In this document: positions 21,391-31,185 of the stretch, one piece after another
How positions within the stretch are numbered: the stretch's first letter is position 1
Layout of the letters: every line of letters starts with the position of its first letter
Program-made: the position numbers and the translations under genes
Assembly: GCA_032718475.1 (NCBI GenBank)
Contig: JAUCBJ010005003.1
Span: 1 to 41,648, forward strand
DNA from: Nemertoderma westbladi
Lineage: Eukaryota; Xenacoelomorpha; Nemertodermatida; Nemertodermatidae
Direction of reading: 5' to 3'
Length of the DNA stretch: 41,648 nucleotides
The notes under the pieces: generated by a model
The model's database searches: none
What the model was told of the DNA's origin: nothing
Seen by the model: only the letters and a program-made list of their open reading frames with translations

Positions 21391-21417
21391 TTTTTATTGA
21401 ACTTACCAGATTGAATT
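21391..21417. repeat. Target-site duplication, right copy (27 bp)
   Basis: Exact partner of 17345-17371, bracketing the 4.0-kb non-LTR element. The pseudogene's exon-2 sequence continues directly from here. Confidence 0.9.
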
Positions 21418-22441
21418 AGCATTGTGATAGTTGGAACTGCTTTATTAGGATTTGGAATGTCATTGGTGACACCTTATATAGAAACGCTGCTTAAAATATA
21501 CAAATACCGCCTCCAATGGCCACAAACTATCGGTAACCACACAGTTGTGATGACCCTTGCAACCAGCACAGGGGCTTGTGGTCTATTTATTGGTCCACTA
21601 GTTGACGGACCTCTGACTCAATATATCAAGTTCCCTTTAGCTGCTACAGCTCTCCCTAGCATCAAACCCAGCAAAATTCTCACTACAAAGACCATATTTG
21701 ATTTACTCAAAGATTCAGCATGTTTATCTGCTTTCTTTATGTGGTTTGTAATGGCTATGGCTATGGGCTTCTATGAAACAACATTCACTATCGCTATTCA
21801 TCTTGTGAATGTATATGATTTGTCTCCTGTAGAAATTGGATCAATGTTTCTAATAGCTCCACTCATAAACGTTTCAACAGGATTAGCATGGGGTGCATTT
21901 CTGGCCAGATATCAATCAATCAACACTTTGATAGTGATAATTTTTCCCATTTCGTTGGTATAGTAGGATTGTTACTGATGGGGCCATCACCTTTATTGAA
22001 CTTACCAGATAGAATTAGCACTGTGATAGTTGGAACTGCTTTATTAGGATTTGTAATGTCAATGGCAACACCTTATATAGAAACGCTGCTTAAAATATAC
22101 AAATACCGCCTTCAATGGCCACAAACTATCGGTAACCACACAGTTGTGATGTCCGTTGCAACCAGCACAGGGGCTTGTGGTCTATTTATTGGTCCACTAG
22201 TTGCCGGGCCACTGGCTCAATATATCAAGTTCCCTTTAGCTGCTACAGTTTTCTGTGGATTCAGCATTCTTCTGATGGTCCCGGCTATGTATTGGTGCTT
22301 TATTATAAATATATTGGGAGGGAAATATTTGCACCAGTTATGACAGATGATGATAGGAGGCAACGAGTTGTGGAAGATGAAAAGGAGCCCCTTCTCAGTG
22401 GAGAGAAGTTAATGAAAGCAACCAAACATCTATTTGGATGA
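21391..22441 (+). pseudogene. Chimeric transporter pseudogene (copy 3)
   Basis: No exon 1 and no start. Part one (21391-21650) matches helices 10-12 of a type-B gene. It is joined at about 21650, right after GCTGCTACAG, to CTCTCCCTAGCATC, which belongs much earlier in exon 2 (the loop after helix 6). Part two (21651-22441) then runs from that loop to the C-terminus and is type A (EDEKEPLL ending). Part two has a 6-nt insertion giving TFTIAIHL, a one-base deletion in a T run near 21950 and another near 22290 (CTATGTATT instead of CTATTGTATT). The reading frame is lost twice. Confidence 0.92.
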
Positions 22442-22981
22442 TAGAACCTTATGAACCTGAACCTAACCTGGATTGAAGAAATATTGAAACTTAAACTCGA
22501 ATCAGATATCTCCTCGAGTTTGAACTAACTGTGCCTTTTATTCTCCTCGCTTCACTAGGGAAGTAAATAATTTTGTGCATTGTACATTATACATATGGCC
22601 ATGATATTTACTTTTTTTTACTAGATAAGTCTATTGTATTTACGAAATTAACAAGTCCGTTATTAAGTTGAGTGGCTTACTACCAAAGGTCCGCGTCTAC
22701 TAACGCATGAACTGTCTCCTTGAATGTCTTACTACTGATTTTACTACCAAAACAATTCACCAGAAAATGGGATTGAACTCGGTGCCTAGATAGATATTCC
22801 AAGTCCAACGCTCTGGCAACTTCGTCACTGCGCCCTATGAAGCCTTCTTATAAAACTAAAACCCAACTGGAAACACCAACAAAAATATCGGAGTGAATAC
22901 TGTACTAGAGGTCTCACTATGTGGCCCTAAAAAGTTCGTATTTTCACCAAACAATACTCATCCCCATCACCAATTGAGAGG
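22442..22981 (+). repeat. 3'-flank module of type-A relic
   Basis: Matches the 3' flank of copy 1 (7970-8110, then 9745-10213). The TIR transposon present in copy 1 is absent here; a small deletion covers the equivalent site. Contains the second tRNA-like segment. Confidence 0.85.
22769..22835 (-). repeat. tRNA-like SINE head, second copy
   Basis: Near-identical to 10010-10076. Here the B-box-like segment reads GAGTTCAATCCC, nearer to the consensus than in the other copy. Carried by the cassette duplication. Confidence 0.45.
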
Positions 22982-24472
22982 GAGCTTTAAAATTTATTTA
23001 TAGTATATTACTCATAGTTGTTCTGCATGTACCCTATGACCAAAACCCCTTGTCCAACATGATAGACTGGTCAGCAGCAGACACCTCCATTGCTATTGAT
23101 GTAGTTGAATTATTAATTTAATTGTATTAATTATTATTGCCAATAAAATATAAATTAATTATACCATTTACTTTTTCATGACTAAATGATAATATCGATA
23201 ATATCGCCAAAATACCGGGTACCTTACGGTACTACGACTACCGTAAGTTGGACTTGGGCCGGAGATACCTACCCTATAAGTTTTATCATCTGTGGGACGT
23301 TCTCTCACTACTTAAACAGCTTTACAACAGCTAGATTATTATCATTTACCTTTGTCTAATAATCACTAATAATGTATTATTAGTCAATACCAGTAAGTGT
23401 TCCCCCTGGTAGTGGTCCAAGGTACATCGCATTTGAGACTATTAATCTTTGAGCGTCTTTGATTAAAATCTACTTCAATATGATGTACTTATTGGTGTTT
23501 GTACATTGATAATTTGGTGTCCATTGCGTGATTACCTGGGAAATTGGCTGTTGAAACGGTATATATAATATTGTTTCTCCACAATTATTCAAATCTCTTA
23601 TTTATTGATTTGGTTATAATACCCCACTGTTGAGGGATAAGCATTGTGCTCGAAGCTTGTAGGCTATATGTCTGTACAAAATGAATAAAGTGGTAGTGGA
23701 GTTTTATCCTGTAGTTGCAGATTAACTATAATCCAGACTGTGTGGTTGAAAAGTTTACAATTTATATTAATATACTTATTTTTTCACCAGCTCATGATCA
23801 AGTATCATTTATTAATTTTAATTAATCTGTCATACTTTGCGTAAATAAGTGTATGGGGAAAAGCCATTAGCCAATTAAATGTCATACCAGTTTTAACAGG
23901 GAAATCATGTCCAATAAATCTATACATATGATATAAAGTAGCCAAAGTAGGCCTGAACTCCAGTATATTCTGTACTGATATGTTGTTAGATTGTTTTGCC
24001 AAAAGCCTATGTGAGTAACAGTAACCACAGTATGGTATTGAATATTCTTGGTTTTAAATGTTTCGCTAGAAATAATATGTATCTCACTTTGCGAATTATA
24101 AATATGTCACTAATTAATTTTAGGAAATAATTCCTACAATGATTTCAGGGCGTCATGATTCCTACTCGTCATTCATTCCTAATGTGTTTGGTGTGGAGAG
24201 TGGACTGGCTCTAATTAATGGTATTCATTGCTTTCTAAAACTTAGATACGTATAAGAAGCAATTGCCTAACTTTATATTATTTGAAATTTTTAACTTTAG
24301 AAACAAACATGCAAAGAAATATGACTAATGGGATTAAATTAAAAAATAGAGGTATAATTTGGAAGCGGTGCATCCTGTTAGGCAGCGATCTGAAGATGTT
24401 TTAACTTTAGGCCTAATACTGTATATATAGATATACATTATCAATTGATTCATTATTAATACTACTACTACT
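22982..24472 (+). repeat. 5'-flank duplication module of transporter copy 4
   Basis: Homologous to 4652-6031 and 10214-11817. It ends at 24472 where an RTE-like element has inserted; the remaining ~125 nt of the module, with the proximal TATA unit, continue at 26548-26674. Confidence 0.9.
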
Positions 24473-24473
24473 A

Positions 24474-25325
24474 CTAGGTCCAGCGAACTCGGACAGTGGA
24501 AATGAGATCCTTCCAGGCTTCCCGATTTTCCATAGTTGTCGCAATTTCGTTTCTCCCAAGTTCAGTATCCCTTTCAAGTTGATCTATATATGTTATGGCC
24601 GGTTGTCCACGACTATGCTTTCCATGAGTTGGTTGCCAGAAAAGTAGATCTGGTATGACCTCGTCTTTACTTCGCCAGCAGTGCCCACTGAATCTTAATC
24701 TGCGTTCACAGAGGATGGTGGATACAGGCGGTATTGTACCATAAAGCTCGGTGTTTGTCATGTGTTGTATCCAGCTGATGTTTAGGGCTGCCCGTAGTAG
24801 TCTTGTGTAGCAACCATCAATTCGTTGTTCAAGTGATTTAGTCAGTGTCCAGGTCTCACCCCCGTATAAAAATACACTTTCCATTGTGGCTCGAAAGAAC
24901 TTAGTCTTCCGGTGCCTGGAGAGATCTGATTTCCAGATGGTATCCATTTTTAATAGAGCTACCCAAGCCTTTGTTTTCCTAACTTCTATGTCCTTTTTGC
25001 TACTCTCTATCCATGATCCAAGGTACTGGACGTCATCGACCTTCCTTAGTTGATTATTATCAATGGTTGTCAAGTTTCCATCAACATTAAAGGTCATGAA
25101 TTCGGTCTTGGTAGCATTTATATGCAATCCAACCTCCTTAGCAGCCCTCTCCACTTTATTTAGTAGAAGCTGTGCATCTGCTAGCATATTAGAGAGCAGG
25201 GCGATGTCATCTGCAAAGTCGGTGTCTGTCACTGTAGTTGCCGGATATCTACTACTTCTGCGTTCTTGAAGTGTGAATCCCAGATCTTCACCCTTTGTGG
25301 CCGTCCTCATTGTGTAATCCAGCAC
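24474..25325 (-). pseudogene. RTE-like reverse transcriptase, motif C to C-terminus
   Basis: The 283-residue frame includes GFTLQERRSSRYPA, TDTDFADDIALLSN (motif C, both aspartates), INATKTEFMTFN, VQYLGSWIESSKKD, YGGETWTLTKSLEQ, RRLRFSGHCWRSKDE and HGKHSRGQPAITYIDQL, ending in a REAWKDL block. This order is typical of RTE-type elements in marine invertebrates. Upstream polymerase parts lie in other frames, so the gene is inactive. Confidence 0.85.
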
Positions 25326-25337
25326 AATTACAAATAG

Positions 25338-26481
25338 TCATGGTGCTAATGTGTCACCTTGCAGTACGACAGCCAGGATTGAGAAAAACTCAGTTTCACC
25401 ATCTGGTGAGAGTACCTGCGCTTCTGTGTCACAATATAACAATCCAATGCCAGCAACAATTACTTCTGGTATTACATAAGCTCTTAAGATTTCAAGCATT
25501 TTACCTCTATGGATGGAGTAGAATGCCTTCTTGAAGTCCAAAGTTTATGACTGCGGGGAGATTCTTTGACTTAATTCCTTCAATCAGTCTCCGCAGTGCA
25601 AGTATCTGAGCTATTGTTGATCTACTTGATCGAAATCCGTTTTGACTCTTATGCAGTATTTTCCCTATGTGAGGCCTAATCCTATATAGAATCATTTTAT
25701 TGTATATTTTGGCAGCTACCACAAGCAGACAGATCCCACAATAGTTTGTTGGTATGCCGAGGTCTCCTTTCTTGGGGAGAGGCTTTTTTGACCTTTAGTC
25801 CAAATTGGTGGTGGCTTTTCCCCTTTTAACATCCGGTTGCAAACATTCAATAATGGTCTGTTTAGCACTCCGGTTTTCCATACCCCTCCGCTGGGATTTC
25901 ATCTAATCCACTTGCTTTACTATTGGACATGCTTTTAATGCTTCTTTGGAGTTCGGCAGGTGTGAAGTCCCCTGTTTCTATAGGAAGTGTCTTGTCATAT
26001 ATTTTCCTTGTAGGGGTGACCTCGATGTATGGTGGCTGCCCAAGCAAGTTGCTGAAGTTATTTTTCCACTTCCCAACCGTTCTTCAGGACTATCGGCTTT
26101 GAGGCGCCCCTTTGCACAACTTTTCCGACCAGATACCTCATGTACAGTTTGCCAGGTAAGTCTTGATTGTTGGTGTATGTGAGCAGTTGTAATTGCTTAA
26201 GTTTTATCCTGTTTTATCTTATACTTTTCCTGGCTGATGTTGTAGGCCAATTTAAGATCGTCCTTAGCTTTCTCAACCTTGTTAATCTTTTCGGTTGTTG
26301 GTTGTTCGGTTTTAACTTTGTAGGCTATCTTAAGATCTTCTCTCTTACAAGTAACCTCAGAGTTTTGCCATGGCACATACTGTTTTCGTTTGGGTTTCTG
26401 GGGGATATGCCTCTTAGCTGATTCCTTGTGGGCTGTTATTATATTCTGGTATATTGAATCGGTGGATTGGTCTTCATCCAT
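25338..26481 (-). pseudogene. RTE-like polymerase upstream fragments
   Basis: In minus-strand order: a basic linker frame (26197-26481, with RHIPQKPKRKQYVPWQN); SNSKASGLDEIPAE (25862-26047); AKIYNKMILYRIRP, SQNGFRSSRSTIAQILALRR and LIEGIKSKNLPAV (25507-25722); and MDFKKAFYSIHRGKML plus VLQGDTLAP (25338-25541, motifs A and B). At least three frame breaks separate them. Motif A has KAFYSI where KAFDSI is usual, so one polymerase residue is changed. Confidence 0.8.
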
Positions 26482-26547
26482 TGACTGAAGTGCTTCAAAG
26501 AGGTTTTTATGTTATTATTAATTATTATTAGTTATTATTAACACACA

Positions 26548-26674
26548 TAGGCCTAATACTGTATATATAGATATACATTATCAATTGATTCATTATTAAT
26601 ACACAATCAGAGTTACAGATATTATTCGCATTGCTATCATCTTTATCTTTCACTTACTTTGCTAAATTGTTATA
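26548..26674 (+). promoter_or_regulatory. Proximal promoter segment of copy 4
   Basis: Contains the second TATA-bearing unit (TATATATAG at 26562-26570), about 105 nt before the start codon. The upstream 1.5 kb of the 5' module is now more than 2 kb away because of the RTE-like insertion. A core-promoter role is inferred from conservation in three copies. Confidence 0.4.
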
Positions 26675-29399
26675 ATGAAGGAAATCATAGCTCTATCAGA
26701 TGTTGATGTTATTGATGATTATAAATGTACAAGTAAACCTGATGAAGACGTTCGTGATTCAACAATCATTTTAAGAAATAATTCCGGGAATATTTTATGG
26801 AGGATTATTAGACATCGGCTTACTAATACAATCCTGTTGGTTATCCAATCTTTCAGTGCAGGAATGTGTTTCTCTCTACCTGCTGCATTCTTTACTACCA
26901 GGGCTGTAACTCGAGGCTTTAATGAATCCCTTGTTGGCATACTGTTTGGTGTCTATGCTGGAATAAGGTGTCTTTCGTACATCGTTTTCGGAAATTTTAT
27001 ACCAAATATTGGGGTTAAGTTTGTATTAATATCGGGATATATATTGGCTGGTACTTGTATGGCTTTATTTGGCATATTGGATTTGGGCCCACCTGGTGTA
27101 TCTTATATTGTTCTTTGTTTCAGTTGTCGTATCATTGAAGCTTTCACCCTAGGTGGTGCCAACTTAGCTTGCTACAGCTTGGCTGGCAGTTTGTATAAGG
27201 TGAGTAATCAATCTGGAGTCATCAGACACTATTTATTTTATTGTTATATTATATTATATTTATAGTACATTTACAATTAAAAGTGTAATGTGATGGTTGA
27301 CCCAAACCTCTCTAAATGTTGCCTAATTTCGTATTATCCATATAGTAATACGACATTAGTCTGTTATAAAATAGCCAATTATGCTAAGTTAATAGTCCCA
27401 TCTTCTTACAGTTCAGTCTGAGGTTTGGATCAAAATGTGATTCACATTACTTCTTAAAATGTACCATAAATCATTGTATTAGCTATGCGATCGTAACCAT
27501 ACAATCGGGCCAGCGCATCCTGGTACTATGGGGTGAAGGTCAAACTGATCTCATATGAGTTGCAGCCCAAAGGGCAATGTCAGCGATACTAAAGCCTTAC
27601 GTAGCACTCTGCATTCCATGCTTATGCTAGGTGCACGCACTTTGGGGTTGATGTATAATTACAGTACACTACACTTGTCCCACATTGTCTAGCATCGCAT
27701 CCTAAACAATAGGATCTCCAAAATAATATATATTTATTCTGTCTCCTGGAAACCGAGACTTCATAGTAGATACTAGCTTGCTTATGGTCAAAGGTTCCAC
27801 ATGGTCAAAGGTCCCACAGGGTCAAAGCTTCCACATGGCCATAGCTACCCCCCAGTTGTAATCAACCAATCAGCAATGACCTGGTTGCTGAATCAGCTGT
27901 ATGTTATGATGTATTGTACAATATGGTACACCACCGCGTTCTGTACTGAGTACCTTAATGGTCAGGGCCACCACCTTGTACAGCTGTACCTTCTAATCTA
28001 CAACCAGGGATTTCTTAGGGAGATGTCCAATTTCCACAAGTTGGCCGAGTTTATACAGTGTAATGTTATACAATATATTGTTTTAGAAATTTTAGCTTCA
28101 GTTTCATGATTATATAATAGTGTATATGCAATATAGTACAATGTCATTCATCAACCAGGTCAATGCTGATTGGTTGATTACAACTGGAGGGGGGGGGGGA
28201 TCCCTTCAACCAATGTGAATCAAGAGCAAGAACGAGTGAATGGAAATCAAGAACGACATAAAATAATTCAAGGACGACATAATTAAATCAAGCATGATCT
28301 AAATATATCGTGTGTAACAATAATAAATCAAAACCGACATATAAATAATTGAAGAGGGACATACATAAGTTCAAGACCGAAGTAAATAAATTCAAGGCCA
28401 TTGATAATTTATCAAGAATTACAACTAGCTCAAAGTTAATACATTGTTAATGTTAATACTTGTTTCCCACAGAAAGAAAAAATATTTGTTTTATCACTTC
28501 TTCACAATGCCTTCTTTGGAGGAACCATGTGCGGACCTGCCCTGGGAGGAATTCTATACCAATACACCAACTTTGTTACTCCCTTTGTAATCCTTGGTGG
28601 AACAGAAGTAGTCATAGCATTGATAAACATAATCTCTCTCCCTGGCATCAAACCCAGCAAAATTGTTACCACAAAGACCATATTTGATTTACTCAAAGAC
28701 AGGGTATGTTTATCTGCTTTCTCTATGTGGTTTGTAATGGCTATGGCTATGGGCTTCTATGAAACAACATTCGCTATTCATCTTGTGAATGTATATGAAT
28801 TGTCTCCTGTAGAAGTTGGATCAATGTTTCTTATAGCTCCACTCATAAACGTTTCAACAGGATTAGCATGGGGTGCATTTCTGGCCAGATATAGAACAAT
28901 CAATACTTTGATAGTGATGATTGTTTCCCATTTGGTTGGTATAATAGGATTGTTACTGATGGGGCCATCACCTTTATTGAACTTACCAGATAGAATTAGC
29001 ATTGTGATAGTTGGAACTGCTTTATTAGGATTTGGAATGTCAATGACGACACCTTATATAGAAACGCTGCTTAAAATATACAAATACCGCCTTCAATGGC
29101 CACAAACTATCGGTAACCACACAGTTGTGATGTCCCTTGCAACCAGCACAGGGGCTTGTGGTCTGTTTATCGGTCCATTAGTTGCCGGGCCATTGGCTCA
29201 ATATATTAAGTTCCCTTTAGCTGCTACAGTTTTCTGTGGATTCAGCATTCTTGTGATGATCCCGGCTATTATATTGCTTGTTTATTATAAATACCATGGG
29301 AGGGAAATATTTTCGCGGGTTGATAATAGTGAGCAACAAATTGTTGAAGATGAAACTGAGCCTCTACTCAGTGGGTTGATTGATAAAAAAGAAACATAA
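26675..29399 (+). CDS. SLC18B1-like MFS transporter, copy 4 (type B); join 26675-27199, 28473-29399
   Basis: Exon 1 (525 nt) ends AAG before GTGAGT; exon 2 (927 nt) follows TTTCCCACAG. The product is 483 residues in phase 0 with twelve predicted helices, MCGPALGG in helix 5 and the C-terminal ETEPLL sorting motif. Exon 2 and the 3' flank match copy 2. The middle of exon 1 instead matches copy 1 (NESLVGILFGVYAG and GNFIPNIGVK), while its end (CFSCRIIEAF, NLACYSLAG) again matches copy 2, a mosaic that suggests gene conversion. Own changes include LDLGPPG for LDWGPPG and VIDDYKC for VSDDYKC. The intron is 1273 nt with the foldback. The acceptor polypyrimidine tract is a little weaker than in the other copies. 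No inactivating change is seen. Function is inferred as vesicular polyamine/amine transport. Confidence 0.85.
27200..28472 (+). other. Intron of copy 4 with foldback insert
   Basis: Phase-0 GT..AG intron of 1273 nt, collinear with the copy-2 intron including the short tandem repeat, the inverted-repeat foldback and the following G tract. The 102-aa frame at 27801-28109 looks random. Confidence 0.85.
27848..28191. repeat. Intronic foldback/MITE-like element, copy-4 version
   Basis: Left arm 27848-27887 pairs with 28152-28191, mirroring 13021-13387 in copy 2. The loop is ~264 nt and ~23 nt shorter than in copy 2. Confidence 0.8.
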
Positions 29400-29925
29400 A
29401 TTATACTCAATTCTAATAGATAATAGAAGTTTATATAACTGAACCTACCTACGTGATTATAATTGGTGAACATAAATCTTGACACAAACTATCTTGCTGC
29501 TTGAAAAACCCAAAATCGCCAAATCATATTTGCTGATTTGCACTTTTCTAGTACACCTTCTTGGGTATGAAGAAGACTCAGAAGAAGAGTTACTCTCATA
29601 ATGATGCTATGGAAGTAAATAATTTCGTGCAGTGTAGTTTATACACATCGCCATAATAAATAGTATACACAAGTGTTTTCAGCATTTTATTATGTGTGGT
29701 TTTTGTGTTCTTTTGTTTTCTTTGTTTTTTTGAAGGCCCTCGTGGCTACTAATTTTAGTGATTAATGTCGTGATTCAATATTTTTTGTAGTTTATGGGGG
29801 AGGGTGTAAGTCTCTAGTGTTTGCCTCAGTGGTTGATAATAAATAGTACTTATGTAGTAACATATTTTTATTATAATTGTATATCGTCATTAAAATGACA
29901 AATAATTGTAATTTCCTTGAATAAA
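29400..29925 (+). repeat. 3'-flank duplication module, copy 4 (type B)
   Basis: Homologous to 14597-15170. Probably includes the 3' UTR and the AATAAA at 29655-29660. Confidence 0.85.
29655..29660 (+). terminator. Candidate polyadenylation signal, copy 4
   Basis: AATAAA about 256 nt downstream of the stop codon, conserved in position with 14884-14889 of copy 2. Confidence 0.5.
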
Positions 29926-30092
29926 TAAATGGGAAGATAACATTTATATAATGATTTATTATGATATATATATATGCAATATCCATCGATTTTTTATCTC
30001 AAAAATCTCAAGCCCACACTCTGCTGAGTCTGCATCTTCAAGTCAGTAAAAATTAATTGTTGTTGTTACCGTACGGAGCTGCACAAGAGTAT

Positions 30093-30153
30093 GCATGAGC
30101 TACTACTGTAGCTCATGCTGTAGCAGTGATGAGCTTGCATGCAGCTCATCACT
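30093..30153. repeat. Two adjacent perfect hairpins
   Basis: Arms 30093-30103 and 30108-30118 (GCATGAGCTAC around TACT) form one perfect 11-bp stem. Arms 30125-30135 and 30143-30153 (AGTGATGAGCT around TGCATGC) form another. The second overlaps the start of the dispersed repeat shared with 16636-16925, where only its right half remains. Confidence 0.8.
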
Positions 30154-30430
30154 GAAACTAATTAACTTGGAAGCCTAAATAAAACGCCATGAATATGCTT
30201 CTATACTAAATTCATGTTTGGTTATTTTACTCAATAATCGAGAAAGCAGATAGTTGGCCGAAGCCGGGGGCGACCCGAAGGCTCCTCTTTCGATAGCTGC
30301 TCACCGAGGGTGGGGGTGGGTTCTACTCCATCTGCTACCCGAGGGTAGGAATGGGCGCTACTCCTATCCCAAGTGTTGCTCCCAGTAATTTTACTCATTT
30401 TATTCACACCAGTGGATTAAAGGCTCAATA
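30130..30430. repeat. Dispersed ~290-bp repeat, copy after gene 4
   Basis: Partner of 16636-16925. Its right edge adjoins GGGCTCGAACC (30441-30451), which on the minus strand is a perfect B-box GGTTCGAGCCC, hinting that the repeat is the body of a tRNA-derived SINE. No A box is recognisable at the expected distance. Confidence 0.7.
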
Positions 30431-30451
30431 GACCCCAGCAGGGCTCGAACC

Positions 30452-31185
30452 TACAACCAATAGATAGATCTTATTACAGACTTTCATCTTTGTAGTTTCA
30501 ACTCAAAAAAACCCCTTAAAGACAAAACGAGAGGTTATCTTCTAACCATTGTTGTCCACCTCCAATGCTACAAGTTCGCCTCTCTCAGGCTTCATTAAAA
30601 AGCAACAATTATTTTTGAAAATAATTCTTTATTTTGGCATACAGTAATGCATCTCAATTTCTTTTCCTTCATGATTTTAATTTCGCATTCTTACGAAAGC
30701 TTTTGTCTACTTTATTATTGGGCAAATCCACAAATCTACATCTACAACTATATATTTAACATCAACAAAAAGTTATAATAATATGAAACCACTCATTCAC
30801 CCATAATACTAATAAAAGATAAGAAAATGTCATAAGGAAATCATTATAGAGTGAAATTCAAACCCGTTACGGTAGGCTAATTCTCTCCAAAATCAGCACA
30901 AAACGTGAAGATTAAGTTTAGCTACTTCCATCGCAGTTCCACCTTGCGTAGCAGCGCTTTAAATATATAGTTTTTTTTAGTACAATCGATTACTAGCTAA
31001 TTTATTCTCATAATATTTCCCACAATCTTGAACAAATTCATGTTTGGAGTATATTACCTCAAAAAATCAGGATTATACGGATATAATACTGGTTTGTTGC
31101 CCCAGCAATGTGTAAACAAAAAGCAAGAATTAATGATAAACTATAATATTCTTTTAATTCTCCAGGATAATGCACATTTTATAAC
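30452..31185. other. Spacer, probably 3' part of a decayed piggyBac element
   Basis: AT-rich with no ORF of interest. A small near-palindrome AATTATTTTTGAAAATAATT is at 30606-30625. I could not find a convincing TTAA-flanked terminal repeat for the adjacent transposase. Confidence 0.4.

Larger units (their letters stand above)
24459..26530 (-). mobile_element. 5'-truncated RTE-like non-LTR retrotransposon
   Basis: Minus-strand element with a (TAG)n-type 3' tail, seen as TACTACTACTACTAC at 24459-24476. It lacks an endonuclease and begins within the linker before the polymerase. It sits between two units of the 48-bp TATA-containing repeat of copy 4 (24408 and 26548). In copy 2 the same two units are adjacent, so this is a clean insertion. 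The flanking ATTATTAA-like sequence on both sides may be the target duplication, but AT-richness prevents certainty. Confidence 0.85.
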
